Shown: positions 35,839 through 45,323 of the stretch, piece by piece
How positions within the stretch are numbered: position 1 is the stretch's first letter
Layout of the letters: each line of letters opens with the position of its first letter
NCBI RefSeq assembly: GCF_002844375.1
Contig: NZ_CP024199.1
Location: 3,574,001-3,638,000, forward strand
DNA: 64,000 nt
Source of the DNA: Thalassospira marina
GTDB taxonomy: Bacteria; Pseudomonadota; Alphaproteobacteria; Rhodospirillales; Thalassospiraceae
Direction: 5' to 3'
Made by a program: the position numbers and the translations under genes
Notes under the pieces: model-generated
Told to the model about the DNA's origin: nothing
The model's input: only the letters and a program-made list of their open reading frames with translations
The model's database searches: none

Positions 35839-36639
35839 TTACCAAAGCGGGTTAAGCTGCGGCGGGTTGGCGTCTTCGCCCCACCATTTTTTGTAGCTGG
35901 TTTCGTAGTCACCCGACGAAATATATTCCGAGACAAACATATCCATCCAGCGCAGGAATTCATCATCGCCCTTGCGCACGCCAATGCCGATCGGGTCATT
36001 GGAAAACAGGCCCTTCATGGTGACAAGGTTGTCTTCCTGCGCGGCCAGGTAATCCACCAGCGAGCTGTCTTCGATGCCGGCATCAACGCGGCGCTGTTTT
36101 AACAGAAGCACGCCATCGGGCGCGAAATTGTCGGTATAGACCATTTCGGCACCGGGAACGCGGCGCTTGATAAAGGCTTCGCCGGTTGATCCGCGACCAA
36201 CCACAATTTTATGCCCGGCAAGATCATCCAGGCTTTTGATGCCGGAATCCTTTTGCACCACCACACGCAGGCCCGCACGGTTATAGGGGATGGTGAAATT
36301 GATTGATTTTGCCCGTTCCAGCGTCGCCGAAAGGTTGCCAATCACCACATCAAGCTGGTCCGACAGCAGCATCGAAACACGGGCATCCCCGCTGACATCG
36401 GTATATTCAACCTTCACACCCAGCTTGTCGGCCAGGCGTTTTGCCAGATCAACATCATAGCCCGCCGGGTTGTTTTCGGCGTCGCGAAAGCCAATCGGCT
36501 CGCCACCCAGCGAAACACCAATGCGGATCACACCGCGATCCTTGATATCTTCCAGCTTGCCCGCAAAGGCATGGGACGCGGTCCCGCCAATCGCACCCAG
36601 GGCCAAAAGCCCGGCCAGCATTAATCCTTTTAACCGCAT
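35839..36639 (-). CDS. Polar amino acid ABC transporter substrate-binding protein
   Basis: A periplasmic binding protein of the amino acid (HisJ/GlnH) class. A signal peptide (LKGLMLAGLLALGAIGGTASHAFA) precedes the mature start GKLEDIKDRGVIRIGVS. The family segments GEPIGFRDAENNPAGYDVDLAKRLADKLGV and ARVSMLLSDQLDVVIGNLSATLERAKSINFT are present. ATG 36639 has AGGAGG eight bases upstream. It is the last gene of the operon, after the permeases, the ATPase and a glycosylasparaginase-type hydrolase. The strong ribosome binding site fits the need for excess binding protein. The ligand is unknown. Confidence 0.93.
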   Translation of the reverse strand: MRLKGLMLAGLLALGAIGGTASHAFAGKLEDIKDRGVIRIGVSLGGEPIGFRDAENNPAGYDVDLAKRLADKLGVKVEYTDVSGDARVSMLLSDQLDVVIGNLSATLERAKSINFTIPYNRAGLRVVVQKDSGIKSLDDLAGHKIVVGRGSTGEAFIKRRVPGAEMVYTDNFAPDGVLLLKQRRVDAGIEDSSLVDYLAAQEDNLVTMKGLFSNDPIGIGVRKGDDEFLRWMDMFVSEYISSGDYETSYKKWWGEDANPPQLNPLW

Positions 36640-36676
36640 TTTGAAGCCTCCTGTTTGATCCGTTTGTTGTGGTCTA

Positions 36677-37618
36677 TCAGTCCGCGAGCGTTTCCGCTTC
36701 TCGTTGTTCGGGGCTGGCAAGGGTGTCATCCCAATACCAGTAGCGTATGGTTTCCCGGTTGCGGAAATTGACAACCCTGTGGTTACCGCTGGCATCCAGC
36801 GCATGAATAACCACCCCGTCGAGATAGCCGGTTTCAAGGTCGCGCAGTTCATCAACCGCAATTTTGACAGCATCCTCCAGGGAATAACCCAGCTTCATCG
36901 CCAGAACGATCGTGCGCGATGTACCTGCGCGCATGGTCATTTCCCCGGTATGGGTGCAGGCCGCCGCGCCATAGCGGCTATCGGCATAAAACCCTGCCCC
37001 GACAATCGGGCTATCGCCCAATCGGCCGGGATATTTCCATGCCCAGCCCGATGTGCTGGTGGCGGCATGAATGCCCTTGTGGCTGTCAATCGTCAGGAAA
37101 ACACTGGTATCACGTACTTTTTCCGGGTCGGTGATGGCACTGTTAAGCGGGGCCAGCGGCAGGTCGGGGAATTTGGCCTGCTCATCGGCGCTTAACATCC
37201 CTTCCAGTTTTTCCCACCATACCTTTTTGGAATCGGGGAATAGCGTGGGTTGCGCGGTGAAACCGCTTTCACTTGCGAACCTGCAAGCGCCCTCGCCGAC
37301 CAGCATTTCATGGTTCAGGTCGGTCATCACCCGGCGCGCAACCGATACGGCATGCACAACCCCGCGCAACGCCCCGACCGATCCGGTCCGGCGTGTTGTG
37401 CCATCCATGACACCGGCATCAAATTCCATTTCGCCAATCAGGTTGGGCCAGCCACCATAACCGACACTGCGTACTTTCGGGTCTTCTTCCACCCGGTTTA
37501 ACGCGGTTTCAAGGGCATCCAGCCCATGGCGCCCGGCTTGTAAAATTTCAACAGCTTCGTGAATGCCGGAACCGGCCTCGGAATTGGCAACGATGATCAT
37601 GGGGGCGTGTCCTTCCAT
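36677..37618 (-). CDS. N4-(beta-N-acetylglucosaminyl)-L-asparaginase / isoaspartyl peptidase family
   Basis: This is an Ntn-hydrolase that should self-cleave to expose an N-terminal threonine. The cleavage site is VRDTSVF, with Thr171 as nucleophile, followed by the diagnostic ATSTSGWAWKYPGRLGDSPIVGAGFYAD and ACTHTGEMTMRA. The spacing resembles aspartylglucosaminidase (glycosylasparaginase), which splits GlcNAc-Asn, more than plant-type isoaspartyl peptidases; both are possible. 313 residues, no signal peptide, so it is cytosolic. ATG 37618 or 37600 starts it. It lies 8 bases after the ABC ATPase gene and 37 before the binding protein gene, so its substrate is probably what the transporter brings in. 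Confidence 0.87.
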   Translation of the reverse strand: MEGHAPMIIVANSEAGSGIHEAVEILQAGRHGLDALETALNRVEEDPKVRSVGYGGWPNLIGEMEFDAGVMDGTTRRTGSVGALRGVVHAVSVARRVMTDLNHEMLVGEGACRFASESGFTAQPTLFPDSKKVWWEKLEGMLSADEQAKFPDLPLAPLNSAITDPEKVRDTSVFLTIDSHKGIHAATSTSGWAWKYPGRLGDSPIVGAGFYADSRYGAAACTHTGEMTMRAGTSRTIVLAMKLGYSLEDAVKIAVDELRDLETGYLDGVVIHALDASGNHRVVNFRNRETIRYWYWDDTLASPEQREAETLAD

Positions 37619-37626
37619 TCTTTTTG

Positions 37627-38361
37627 TTATTTGTTACGCATCTTGGCAAGGAAGCGGGCAATGCGGTCATCGCGATAACCGCCATCTTCGGCAAAGAAGC
37701 GGTCGGTCGGCATATCTGCGCGCACGACACCTTCATCAAGGAAAACGATGCGGGTTGAAATTTCGCGGGCAAAGGCAATTTCGTGGGTGACGAAAATCAT
37801 GGTCGTGCCCGAACGTGCAAGTGCGGCCAGCACGTCAAGCACCTCGGCGGTCATTTCCGGGTCCAGTGCTGATGTAACTTCATCCAGCAGCAGGTAACGC
37901 GGTTTCATCGCCAGTGCCCGGCAAATGCCAACGCGCTGTTTCTGCCCGCCCGATAACTGCCCGGGATAGGCATCCGCCCGGTCAGCAAGACCAACCTGCT
38001 CCAGAAGGGCGCGGGCCTCGGCCTCGACATCGGCCTTTTTACGGCCCAGCACATCCATCGGGGCCAGGGTGATATTGTCGATCACGGATAAATGCGGATA
38101 CAGGTTGAAATGCTGAAAAACGGTGGCGCACCGCTTGCGAATTTCCCGCAATTCGCGGGGTTTGGCAACATCAAGCCCATCAATCAGCAGCGACCCGCCA
38201 TTCAGCCCGGCCAGCCCGTTCATGCAGCGCATCAGCGTGCTTTTGCCCGACCCGCTAGCCCCCAGGATCGACACCACCTCGCCAGGTTCGATGCTCAGGC
38301 ACACGCCTTTCAGGACTTCGGTATCGCCGAATTTTTTGTGCAGATTGTCTATTTCAATCAC
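37627..38361 (-). CDS. Polar amino acid ABC transporter ATP-binding protein
   Basis: The 244-residue ATPase has Walker A GASGSGKST, signature QLSGGQKQRVGI, Walker B YLLLDEVTSALDPE and the switch histidine in FVTHE. The overall form (IEIDNLHKKFGDTEVLKGVCLSI) is that of GlnQ/HisP-type importers. It starts 14 bases after the second permease gene. Confidence 0.95.
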   Translation of the reverse strand: MIEIDNLHKKFGDTEVLKGVCLSIEPGEVVSILGASGSGKSTLMRCMNGLAGLNGGSLLIDGLDVAKPRELREIRKRCATVFQHFNLYPHLSVIDNITLAPMDVLGRKKADVEAEARALLEQVGLADRADAYPGQLSGGQKQRVGICRALAMKPRYLLLDEVTSALDPEMTAEVLDVLAALARSGTTMIFVTHEIAFAREISTRIVFLDEGVVRADMPTDRFFAEDGGYRDDRIARFLAKMRNK

Positions 38362-38375
38362 GATAAACGCATTCC

Positions 38376-39047
38376 TTATAATCCGGCCCAGTCCATGTGG
38401 CGGCGCAAACGGGTTTCAAGGCGGCCACCGGCAGCAGCCAGCAGGCGCGACAGGATGAAATAGGTCACGCCAATCACGGTCCAGACGATAAAGGGCTGCC
38501 AGGTGCGCTGGTTCAAAATCTGGCCAACCTTGGTCAAATCGATCACGCCAATGGCGGAAATAAGCGATGTGACCTGCAACTGGTTCACCGCCAGCCCGAT
38601 CAGGGCGGGCATCGCCACCACCAATGCCTGCGGGGCGATGATTTTACGCAAAATGCTGCGTTCGGAATGGCCAAAGCTGCGCGCGGCATCAAGCTGCCCG
38701 CGATCAATGGCATCCATGGCAGAAATGGCGATAACGGCGATAAAGGCCGCCGTATTGCCCGTCAGGGTAAAAATGGCGGCTTCGGCCGGGGTGATATTGA
38801 CCTGCAATAAAACCGGCACACCAAAAAACACCAAAAACAGTTGCACCAGCACCGGCGAGTTTTTCAAAAATTCGCTAATGGTCAGCAACAGAGGGGCGGC
38901 CACCGGCACCCGGTAAACCCGCACCAGCGCAATGGCGATGCCAATGACGGTGCCCAAAATCATCGAGGCGGCAAATACACCCAGCGAAACGCCCAGTCCC
39001 TGCGCCCACAATATCGGATCATGCCAGTTAAAGCCCTGATTGCGCAT
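38376..39047 (-). CDS. Polar amino acid ABC transporter permease 2
   Basis: A 223-residue HisMQ-type permease with about five helices. The EAA-type cytoplasmic loop is AISAMDAIDRGQLDAARSFGHSERSILRKIIAPQAL. Its ATG (39047) overlaps the stop of the upstream permease (TAATG), which indicates translational coupling. Two different permeases suggest a heterodimeric channel. Confidence 0.93.
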   Translation of the reverse strand: MRNQGFNWHDPILWAQGLGVSLGVFAASMILGTVIGIAIALVRVYRVPVAAPLLLTISEFLKNSPVLVQLFLVFFGVPVLLQVNITPAEAAIFTLTGNTAAFIAVIAISAMDAIDRGQLDAARSFGHSERSILRKIIAPQALVVAMPALIGLAVNQLQVTSLISAIGVIDLTKVGQILNQRTWQPFIVWTVIGVTYFILSRLLAAAGGRLETRLRRHMDWAGL

Positions 39048-39709
39048 TATTCAGCCCCCCGCATGAAACGGTTTAAATGCCGGTGCCACAGATTGATCAG
39101 CAGCGACAGCAGATAGGTCAGCGCGCAATAAAACAGCAGCAGGAAGAAATAGACCTCAAACGGGCGAAAGGTATCGGATGCCACGATCTTGGCGTTGCCG
39201 GTCAGCTCGTTAAGCGTGATGGTCGACAGGATCGATGTGGTCAGCACCAGATTGATAAACACCGATCCCAGCGGACGCAACGACACCCGCAGCGCAATCG
39301 GCAAAATGATGCGGCGATAGATTTTAAATCGCGACAGGCCGGAAACCTCGGCCGCCTCGATCACGCCGGTATCGACATTTTCAATACCCGAGCGCAACAC
39401 ATCGGCGGCATAGGCCCCCACCGCAATCGACAGCGCCATGGTGCCGGTGGTGAAGGCATCGATATAAACGCCAATTTCGGGCAGGCCGAAATAAAAGAAA
39501 AACACCTGCACGATGAACGGAATATTGCGAAACAGCCCGATATAGCCCCGTGCCGCCTTGCGCAAAAATGGCCGGCGCGACACCGCCCCAAAGGCCACAA
39601 TCACCCCGATCAAAAAACTGCCGGCAATGGACAGGGCACTGACCGACGCGGTCACCAAAAACCCGTCCCAAAACATGCCAAGATACCCTGATATCGCCGA
39701 AAGGTTCAT
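39047..39709 (-). CDS. Polar amino acid ABC transporter permease 1
   Basis: The first gene of the operon encodes a 220-residue HisMQ-type permease. The family loop is GAYAADVLRSGIENVDTGVIEAAEVSGLSRFKIYRRIILPIAL. An NIPFIVQVFFFYFGLP segment is typical. The promoter region just upstream carries a perfect LacI-type palindrome. Confidence 0.93.
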   Translation of the reverse strand: MNLSAISGYLGMFWDGFLVTASVSALSIAGSFLIGVIVAFGAVSRRPFLRKAARGYIGLFRNIPFIVQVFFFYFGLPEIGVYIDAFTTGTMALSIAVGAYAADVLRSGIENVDTGVIEAAEVSGLSRFKIYRRIILPIALRVSLRPLGSVFINLVLTTSILSTITLNELTGNAKIVASDTFRPFEVYFFLLLFYCALTYLLSLLINLWHRHLNRFMRGAE

Positions 39710-39749
39710 ATTACGTTTTTTAACCTGATGATTTTATTAGTTTTTATAT

Positions 39750-39763
39750 TGAAAGCGCTTTCA
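39750..39763. promoter_or_regulatory. LacI-family operator palindrome of the ABC operon
   Basis: TGAAAGCGCTTTCA is a perfect 14-bp palindrome 41 bases before the first permease gene. It has the CG-centred form typical of LacI/GalR-family operators (it fits the cre-type consensus TGWAANCGNTTWCA). On the minus strand a TATAAA element (39743-39748) follows directly, so a repressor here would cover the promoter. The LacI gene at 34.8 kb is the obvious candidate. Confidence 0.7.
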
Positions 39764-39949
39764 CTTTAGCACATTCAAAACCGCGAGCAAACAAAAAGCC
39801 GAGCCTCCATTGCTCTACCGATATGACCAAACACATCGCTCAAGCCAAAAATTTAAAAATCGAAATATCAATAGGCATCCTGCAACCCAGCCTTGTACAA
39901 TCACGCGAAACACCATCCGATCAAAGATAAAGGCAAAAAGGGAAGATTG

Positions 39950-42206
39950 GTGACGCCCGGTGATGTGCACACTTTAAAAGACGAACTTGCCAAAGCCCGG
40001 TTACTTTCCGAGCTGTTTGCAGATGCAGAAATCAAGGCCATTCTGCTCGCACAGCTAAAGGAACTTGGCCTGCGCCCGCCACTACACTATCTCGCCCTTC
40101 GCCTGATCACAGCGCTCGTCTCAAGGTCGGAATCCTTTATTGGAAAAGCCATTACCTTACGCCTGCAGGCCTTTATCGACCGCACGCCGAAACTTGCGGA
40201 CCTGTTGCAAAAATTAATCAACTTGCAACATGGCGAAAAAACCAAGGCAAACCTGAAAAACAAGCTGCTCAGCGCCCTTCAAACTGGCGAAACTATAGAT
40301 CTCGACATTATCGCTTTCGATGAAGCAACCGCACTAGAGCCTTTACTGGCGATCCATAATATTCAGGGTTTTCAAAACATCCTGACGGCGCAGGAAAACC
40401 TGAAGGATGAATTACTTGCGGACTTCCGAAAGGACCTCGACAACCTGTTCCAGGATATGGTGTCTCCCGCCCTTGGTTGGCCCGAAGAATCCACGACGCC
40501 AGAAAAACTCGGCGCATTTGACCGTGTTAAATATACATCCGGCCTGGACGAGCTTTATGGGCGCGGAGCGGAAATAACGCTTTTGCATCAGTTTGCGGGT
40601 GACCTGTCTCTGTGCGGAAGACTGTTTAATTTCCGCTGGATGCTGCTGACCGGTGACGGTGGCACGGGTAAAACGCGACTGGCCTATGACTTCACCCGCA
40701 AACACTTAAAACAACACATCTGGGATGCCGGTCGCCTGTCTATCGACGATTTGCCAAATTTTAATGATCTTGAAAAATGGCGCCCCCGCCAACCCACCTT
40801 TATCGTCATTGATTATGTCAGCGGCCACCCGGAAAAAACTGGCAAATTGTTGCGTATTCTTGCTCGCAAAGCCGCACAGTATGATTTTCCAGTTCGGGTT
40901 TTATTGCTTGAACGTAAGGCCGATGAAAACTGGCTCGCAAAAATGCTGCCCGAAAACGGCGATAAGCCGATGGTGATGGATCATGTCTTCGGGCATGAGG
41001 ATGAAAACGGACGCACCATCCCACCCGTAGACGAAACAGCCATTACCGACATGATGCGGGAACGCTTTGCCAAAGCCGGGCAAACACCCCCAGAACCCGC
41101 CCTTCTTCTGGCAGCTGCGCAAAGGGTGGATAGCAGACCAAACGACGCCAACCTGCCCCGCCCGCTTTTTGCCATTGCCACGGCAGAGGCAATGATCGCC
41201 GAAGCTGAAAAAGCACCAGAAGCACAACCCGATTTTGTAAAAATCGCCGCCCTGCTTAATCAGGAAGACGTCCTTGCCGGAATGCTGCGGCGCGAAGAAC
41301 ACACCCGCTGGCAACACGCCGCACCAGATGATGGCGGCGGCACCCTAACCCGCTATAAACTCGCCTTGGCACTGGCAACACTAACACAAGGGCTAGACCT
41401 TAATGACCTCGACACAAAACAAGAGGATTACGGCCCCCTTGCCCGCCATCTGCCCGATCCGCCCCCCGATCACCATCAAGGGCTGATCAGCGCCTTGGGC
41501 GGCCACGGAACATTCCTGCCACCCCTTGAACCCGACATCATGGGTGAGTTTTTTTTTGGCGCAAATATTAGTTGAGCAACCAATCAATGATCGCGCACAC
41601 TTTCTCAATGCCGCTTTAACCACTGAAGAACTGGCACCGCTAATTGCTTTACTCCGCCTTTTGCAAGATTTTCCCCAAAAGATAGCCGAAATTAATATCA
41701 TTTCAATTATAAGAGCCTGTACAAATGAAATGGCCGCGGTTTCCTTTGCGAAAATGGCACCGGCATGGGTCAGCTACTACTATCAAGATACCAATCTACG
41801 CGCAGCTGCCAGCTTCATAGATTCTATAAGCACACTTGCTATCCAATTTCCGGAGAACAAGAAAATTGCCCTCGGGCAAGCAAAAATTTCTTACAATATC
41901 ATTACCTTAGCCGCACAATCCGCAGACTGGCAACTGGTCGACATAATATTCCAAGAACTAAATAATTTACGTAGTCAATTCATAGACTGCCCAGAAATAG
42001 CGCGAGAGGAAGCACAAGCGGCTATCAATGTTAGTTATGTTGCATATAAAAACGAAGAATGGGCAAGAGTCGAGGCGATGTTTCAGCGACTACTTTCTAT
42101 TATCGTGGATTTTGGAGAAAGTTTCGTTATTGGCGAGATAAATGGAGATCCCTTCACAGTGAAACAAGCTATTAATAATATAGCTTCGCTGTGCAAAGAA
42201 ATCTAA
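39950..42206 (+). pseudogene. STAND-like P-loop ATPase with C-terminal TPR-like repeats, frame broken at a T9 run
   Basis: The first frame (from GTG 39950, with AGGGAAG upstream; TTG 39893 is an alternative) has an alpha-helical region of about 200 residues, then Walker A GDGGTGKTRLAYDF (residue 235 on) and Walker B PTFIVIDYVSG (Asp288). It stops at 41573-41575, soon after nine T (41549-41557). The protein clearly continues in another frame to 42206: one T fewer gives GEFFLAQILVEQ and a 751-residue protein. That tail has two related repeats of about 45 residues (FPENKKIALGQAKISYNI and CPEIAREEAQAAINVSYVA). The 3' part is visibly richer in A/T than its neighbours. No homologous function is recognised; signalling or defence is speculation. 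Confidence 0.75.
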
Positions 42207-42241
42207 CAACGCAACACAATCGTAATTAACGCGTAATAAAA

Positions 42242-42273
42242 AAACGACGTCCACCTCAAGACAGACGCCGTTT
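42242..42273 (-). terminator. Terminator of the thrC/M16 peptidase operon
   Basis: Read on the minus strand, AAACGGCGTC pairs with GACGTCGTTT (one G-T wobble) around a 12-nt loop and is followed by seven T and ATTA. It is 35 bases after the M16 stop. On the plus strand it could weakly serve the ATPase gene. Confidence 0.8.
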
Positions 42274-42307
42274 AAAAATATGATATCAGCCTACCAACAC
42301 AGCCAGA

Positions 42308-43567
42308 TCACGCGCGCAGCCGATCCACCAGCGTATCGTATTCCGGCATCTTGGCGACGGGGCCAAGGGCGGTGACGGTGGGTTTGCCGGAAATCAGGGC
42401 TTCGCCTGCGGCAATGACGCGTTTGAGGTCGACCGCTTCGATCTTTTCCATGATTTCAGGAATGGTCTGCGGGCCACCATGAACCTGGATCTGCCGGGCC
42501 AGCGTTTCGCAGCGGGCCGAATTGCTTTCCATGCCCATCACGACCATCGCCTTAAGCTGGGCGCGGGCACGGTTGACTTCTTCTTCGCTCAGATCAACGG
42601 TGGCGCGTTTCAGCTCGTCACACATGACGGGCATCAGCTCGCCAAGGTCATCGGGCCCGGTGCCGGCATAGATCGAAAACAGGCCGCCATCGACATAATG
42701 CGACGAGAAGCTGTAAACCGAATAGACCAGCCCGCGTTTTTCGCGGATTTCCTGGAACAGGCGCGAAGACATGCCCCCACCCAGCAACATGCTGAAAACC
42801 TGCACGTCATAGAAGGCATCATCGGCATAGGCCACCGTGGGCAGGCCAAAAATGACATGGGCCTGTTCAAGGTCCCGGTTTTCGATGCGCTGGCCACCTT
42901 CATAGCGCAGCTTTTCCATGTCGTGGTCTTCATGGACGGGCAGATTGGTGAATTTGGAAGCGACCATATCGACCACTTCGTTATGGTTCACATTGCCCGA
43001 TGCCGAAAACACCATGCGTTTGGCGCTGTAGCGGCGTGACATGAAATCAAACAGGTCATCGCGCGACAGGCTGGAAACATTTTCCGGGCTGCCAAGAATG
43101 GAGCGGCCCAGCGCCTGGTTTGGCAGCGCTGTTTCCTGAAAATAATCAAACACGATATCGTCGGGCGTGTCATTCGCCTGGCCGATTTCCTGCAAAATCA
43201 CCTGGCGTTCGCGTTCAAGTTCTTTTTCATCCAGCGTCGAATTTTGCAGGATGTCGGCGATCACATCGATTGCCAGCGCCTGGTCTTCGTGCAGGACCTT
43301 GCAGTAATAGGCGGTATTTTCACGCGAGGTATAGGCATTCATCTGCCCGCCGACGGCTTCGATTTCCTCCGAAATCTGAAGGGCGGTACGCTTGCGTGTT
43401 CCCTTGAATGCCATGTGTTCGAGCATGTGGGAAATGCCATTGATTTCGGGCGTTTCATTCCGCGCCCCGACATCCACCCACGCACCCAGGGCCACCGACT
43501 GCACATGTTCCAGGCGGTCAGTGGCGACAATCATGCCATTGTCAAGCTCGGTCAGCTCGACTGTCAT
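42308..43567 (-). CDS. M16-family zinc peptidase (processing peptidase-like)
   Basis: This is an insulinase-superfamily metallopeptidase like the beta subunit of mitochondrial processing peptidase. The inverted zinc motif HMLEH is at residues 47-51 (GISHMLEHMAFKGT), with the distal glutamate in the ELERERQVILQEI region. 419 residues is normal for a single-chain bacterial M16B peptidase. It starts 52 bases after thrC, with GGAG upstream, an association common in alphaproteobacteria. Cytosolic, with no signal peptide. Confidence 0.95.
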   Translation of the reverse strand: MTVELTELDNGMIVATDRLEHVQSVALGAWVDVGARNETPEINGISHMLEHMAFKGTRKRTALQISEEIEAVGGQMNAYTSRENTAYYCKVLHEDQALAIDVIADILQNSTLDEKELERERQVILQEIGQANDTPDDIVFDYFQETALPNQALGRSILGSPENVSSLSRDDLFDFMSRRYSAKRMVFSASGNVNHNEVVDMVASKFTNLPVHEDHDMEKLRYEGGQRIENRDLEQAHVIFGLPTVAYADDAFYDVQVFSMLLGGGMSSRLFQEIREKRGLVYSVYSFSSHYVDGGLFSIYAGTGPDDLGELMPVMCDELKRATVDLSEEEVNRARAQLKAMVVMGMESNSARCETLARQIQVHGGPQTIPEIMEKIEAVDLKRVIAAGEALISGKPTVTALGPVAKMPEYDTLVDRLRA

Positions 43568-43619
43568 TCAGATATTCTCCTGTTCAAACAATGCGACCTT
43601 TTCTGCCATCTGCCTGTTA

Positions 43620-45017
43620 TCAGGCCGCACGCCGGTTCTTGCGGACATGCGCCATCAGGGCATCGGCATCGTTGGTAATGGGTTCAACCTTTTCTGGTCG
43701 CTCATATAGGTCGGACAAGCGTTCGGGCAAGTCCGGGTAAACGCCACTGGCCTGTTTGACCGCATCGGGGAACTTTGCCGGATGCGCCGTTGCCAGGGCA
43801 ATCATGGGAACCGAACGGTCCCGGTTGCACGCCCGCCCGGCTGCAATGCCAATAACGGAATGCGGGTCAACCAGTTCGCCGGTTTTCTGGTACACATCAA
43901 GGATGGCCGCACGGGTCTGGTCATCATCAAGGCGGTAGCCGTCAAAATATTCGCGCGCCCTGGCAAAACGGCCCTGCGACATTTCCATCACGCCGGTTTT
44001 GCGAAATTCGGTCATCAGATCGACAATGGCGGCACCGTCACGATCATAAAGATCAAATAACAGACGTTCAAAATTGCTGCTAACCTGAATATCCATCGAC
44101 GGGCTGATGGTGGGGTGGACCCCATCCATTTTCATCACACCCTTGTCAAAGAAGCGCGCCAGAATGTCGTTGGAATTGGACCCGACGACAAACTGTTTGA
44201 TCGGCAGGCCCATTTGCAGGGCAGCGTAGCCGGCATAGACATTGCCGAAATTACCCGACGGGACCGAGAAGGAAACCTCACGATCCGGCGCGCCAAGCTG
44301 CACCCCGGCCCAGAAATAATAGGCGATCTGGCACATGATGCGCGCCCAGTTAATGGAATTGACCGCCGAAAGGCCAATTTCATCGCGGAAGGCGTGATCA
44401 TTAAACAGCGCCTTGACCAGATCCTGGCAATCATCAAACGAGCCATCGACCGCAAGGTTATGGACGTTATCGGCAATCACCGTGGTCATCTGGCGGCGCT
44501 GGACTTCGGACACACGACCGGCCGGATGCAGGATGAAAATATCGACATTTTCACGATCCCGGCAGGCTTCAATCGCGGCAGAGCCGGTATCGCCCGATGT
44601 TGCGCCAACAATGGTAATACGTTCGCCGCGCTTGGCCAGCACATGGTCAAACAGGCGGCCTACCACCTGCAGGGCGTAATCCTTGAATGCCAAAGTCGGG
44701 CCATGGAACAGTTCCATCACCCAGTCATTGGTATCAAGCTGCTTGAGCGGGGCAACCGCTGTGTGATTGAAACCGGTATAGGTTTCATCAAGGATCGATT
44801 TCAGCGCATCATCATCGATGGTGCCAGCCACGAACGGTTTGATCACGGCAAAGGCGACTTCGGCATAAGTCATCGAGCGGAACGATTTGATGTCGTCAGC
44901 CGAGAATTGCGGCCAGGTTTCGGGCACATAAAGCCCGCCATCACGGGCCAGACCCGCCAGAAGAACATCATCGAATTGCAAGACGGGGGCACTACCCCGC
45001 GTGCTGATATAACGCAC
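43620..45017 (-). CDS. thrC: Threonine synthase
   Basis: ThrC converts O-phosphohomoserine to threonine with PLP. The PLP lysine is Lys112 in FHGPTLAFKDYALQ, and the phosphate loop is VGATSGDTGSAAIEA. SVPSGNFGNVYAGYAA is another family signature. 465 residues, the long form of proteobacteria. The start is GTG 45017, with AGGAG seven bases upstream. It is first in an operon with the M16 peptidase. Confidence 0.97.
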   Translation of the reverse strand: MRYISTRGSAPVLQFDDVLLAGLARDGGLYVPETWPQFSADDIKSFRSMTYAEVAFAVIKPFVAGTIDDDALKSILDETYTGFNHTAVAPLKQLDTNDWVMELFHGPTLAFKDYALQVVGRLFDHVLAKRGERITIVGATSGDTGSAAIEACRDRENVDIFILHPAGRVSEVQRRQMTTVIADNVHNLAVDGSFDDCQDLVKALFNDHAFRDEIGLSAVNSINWARIMCQIAYYFWAGVQLGAPDREVSFSVPSGNFGNVYAGYAALQMGLPIKQFVVGSNSNDILARFFDKGVMKMDGVHPTISPSMDIQVSSNFERLLFDLYDRDGAAIVDLMTEFRKTGVMEMSQGRFARAREYFDGYRLDDDQTRAAILDVYQKTGELVDPHSVIGIAAGRACNRDRSVPMIALATAHPAKFPDAVKQASGVYPDLPERLSDLYERPEKVEPITNDADALMAHVRKNRRAA

Positions 45018-45323
45018 TTGAATGCTCCTGATACAAACATACGGTCATCAGGCAACGGGACGCGCCACTTCGCACCAGGTTGGCGGCTGCATCACCATTT
45101 CCACAGAATATCGAGTTAGTGCGGGCTTACCCCGCCATAGTCAAGGATGAATAGCAGGCAGGCGCCCTGCGCGGGCAAAAACCCGTAGGGTTGCGCCTGC
45201 CCCCGACCCGATACAGCCCGATCCGGCCCGGTAAATCCCAATTCGGGGCGTTTGAGGCAATGCAGGGCACATGCGACAGGGCATTTGCCAAAATGGCGGT
45301 TCAATTCGCGCGGGTTGCGGCGC

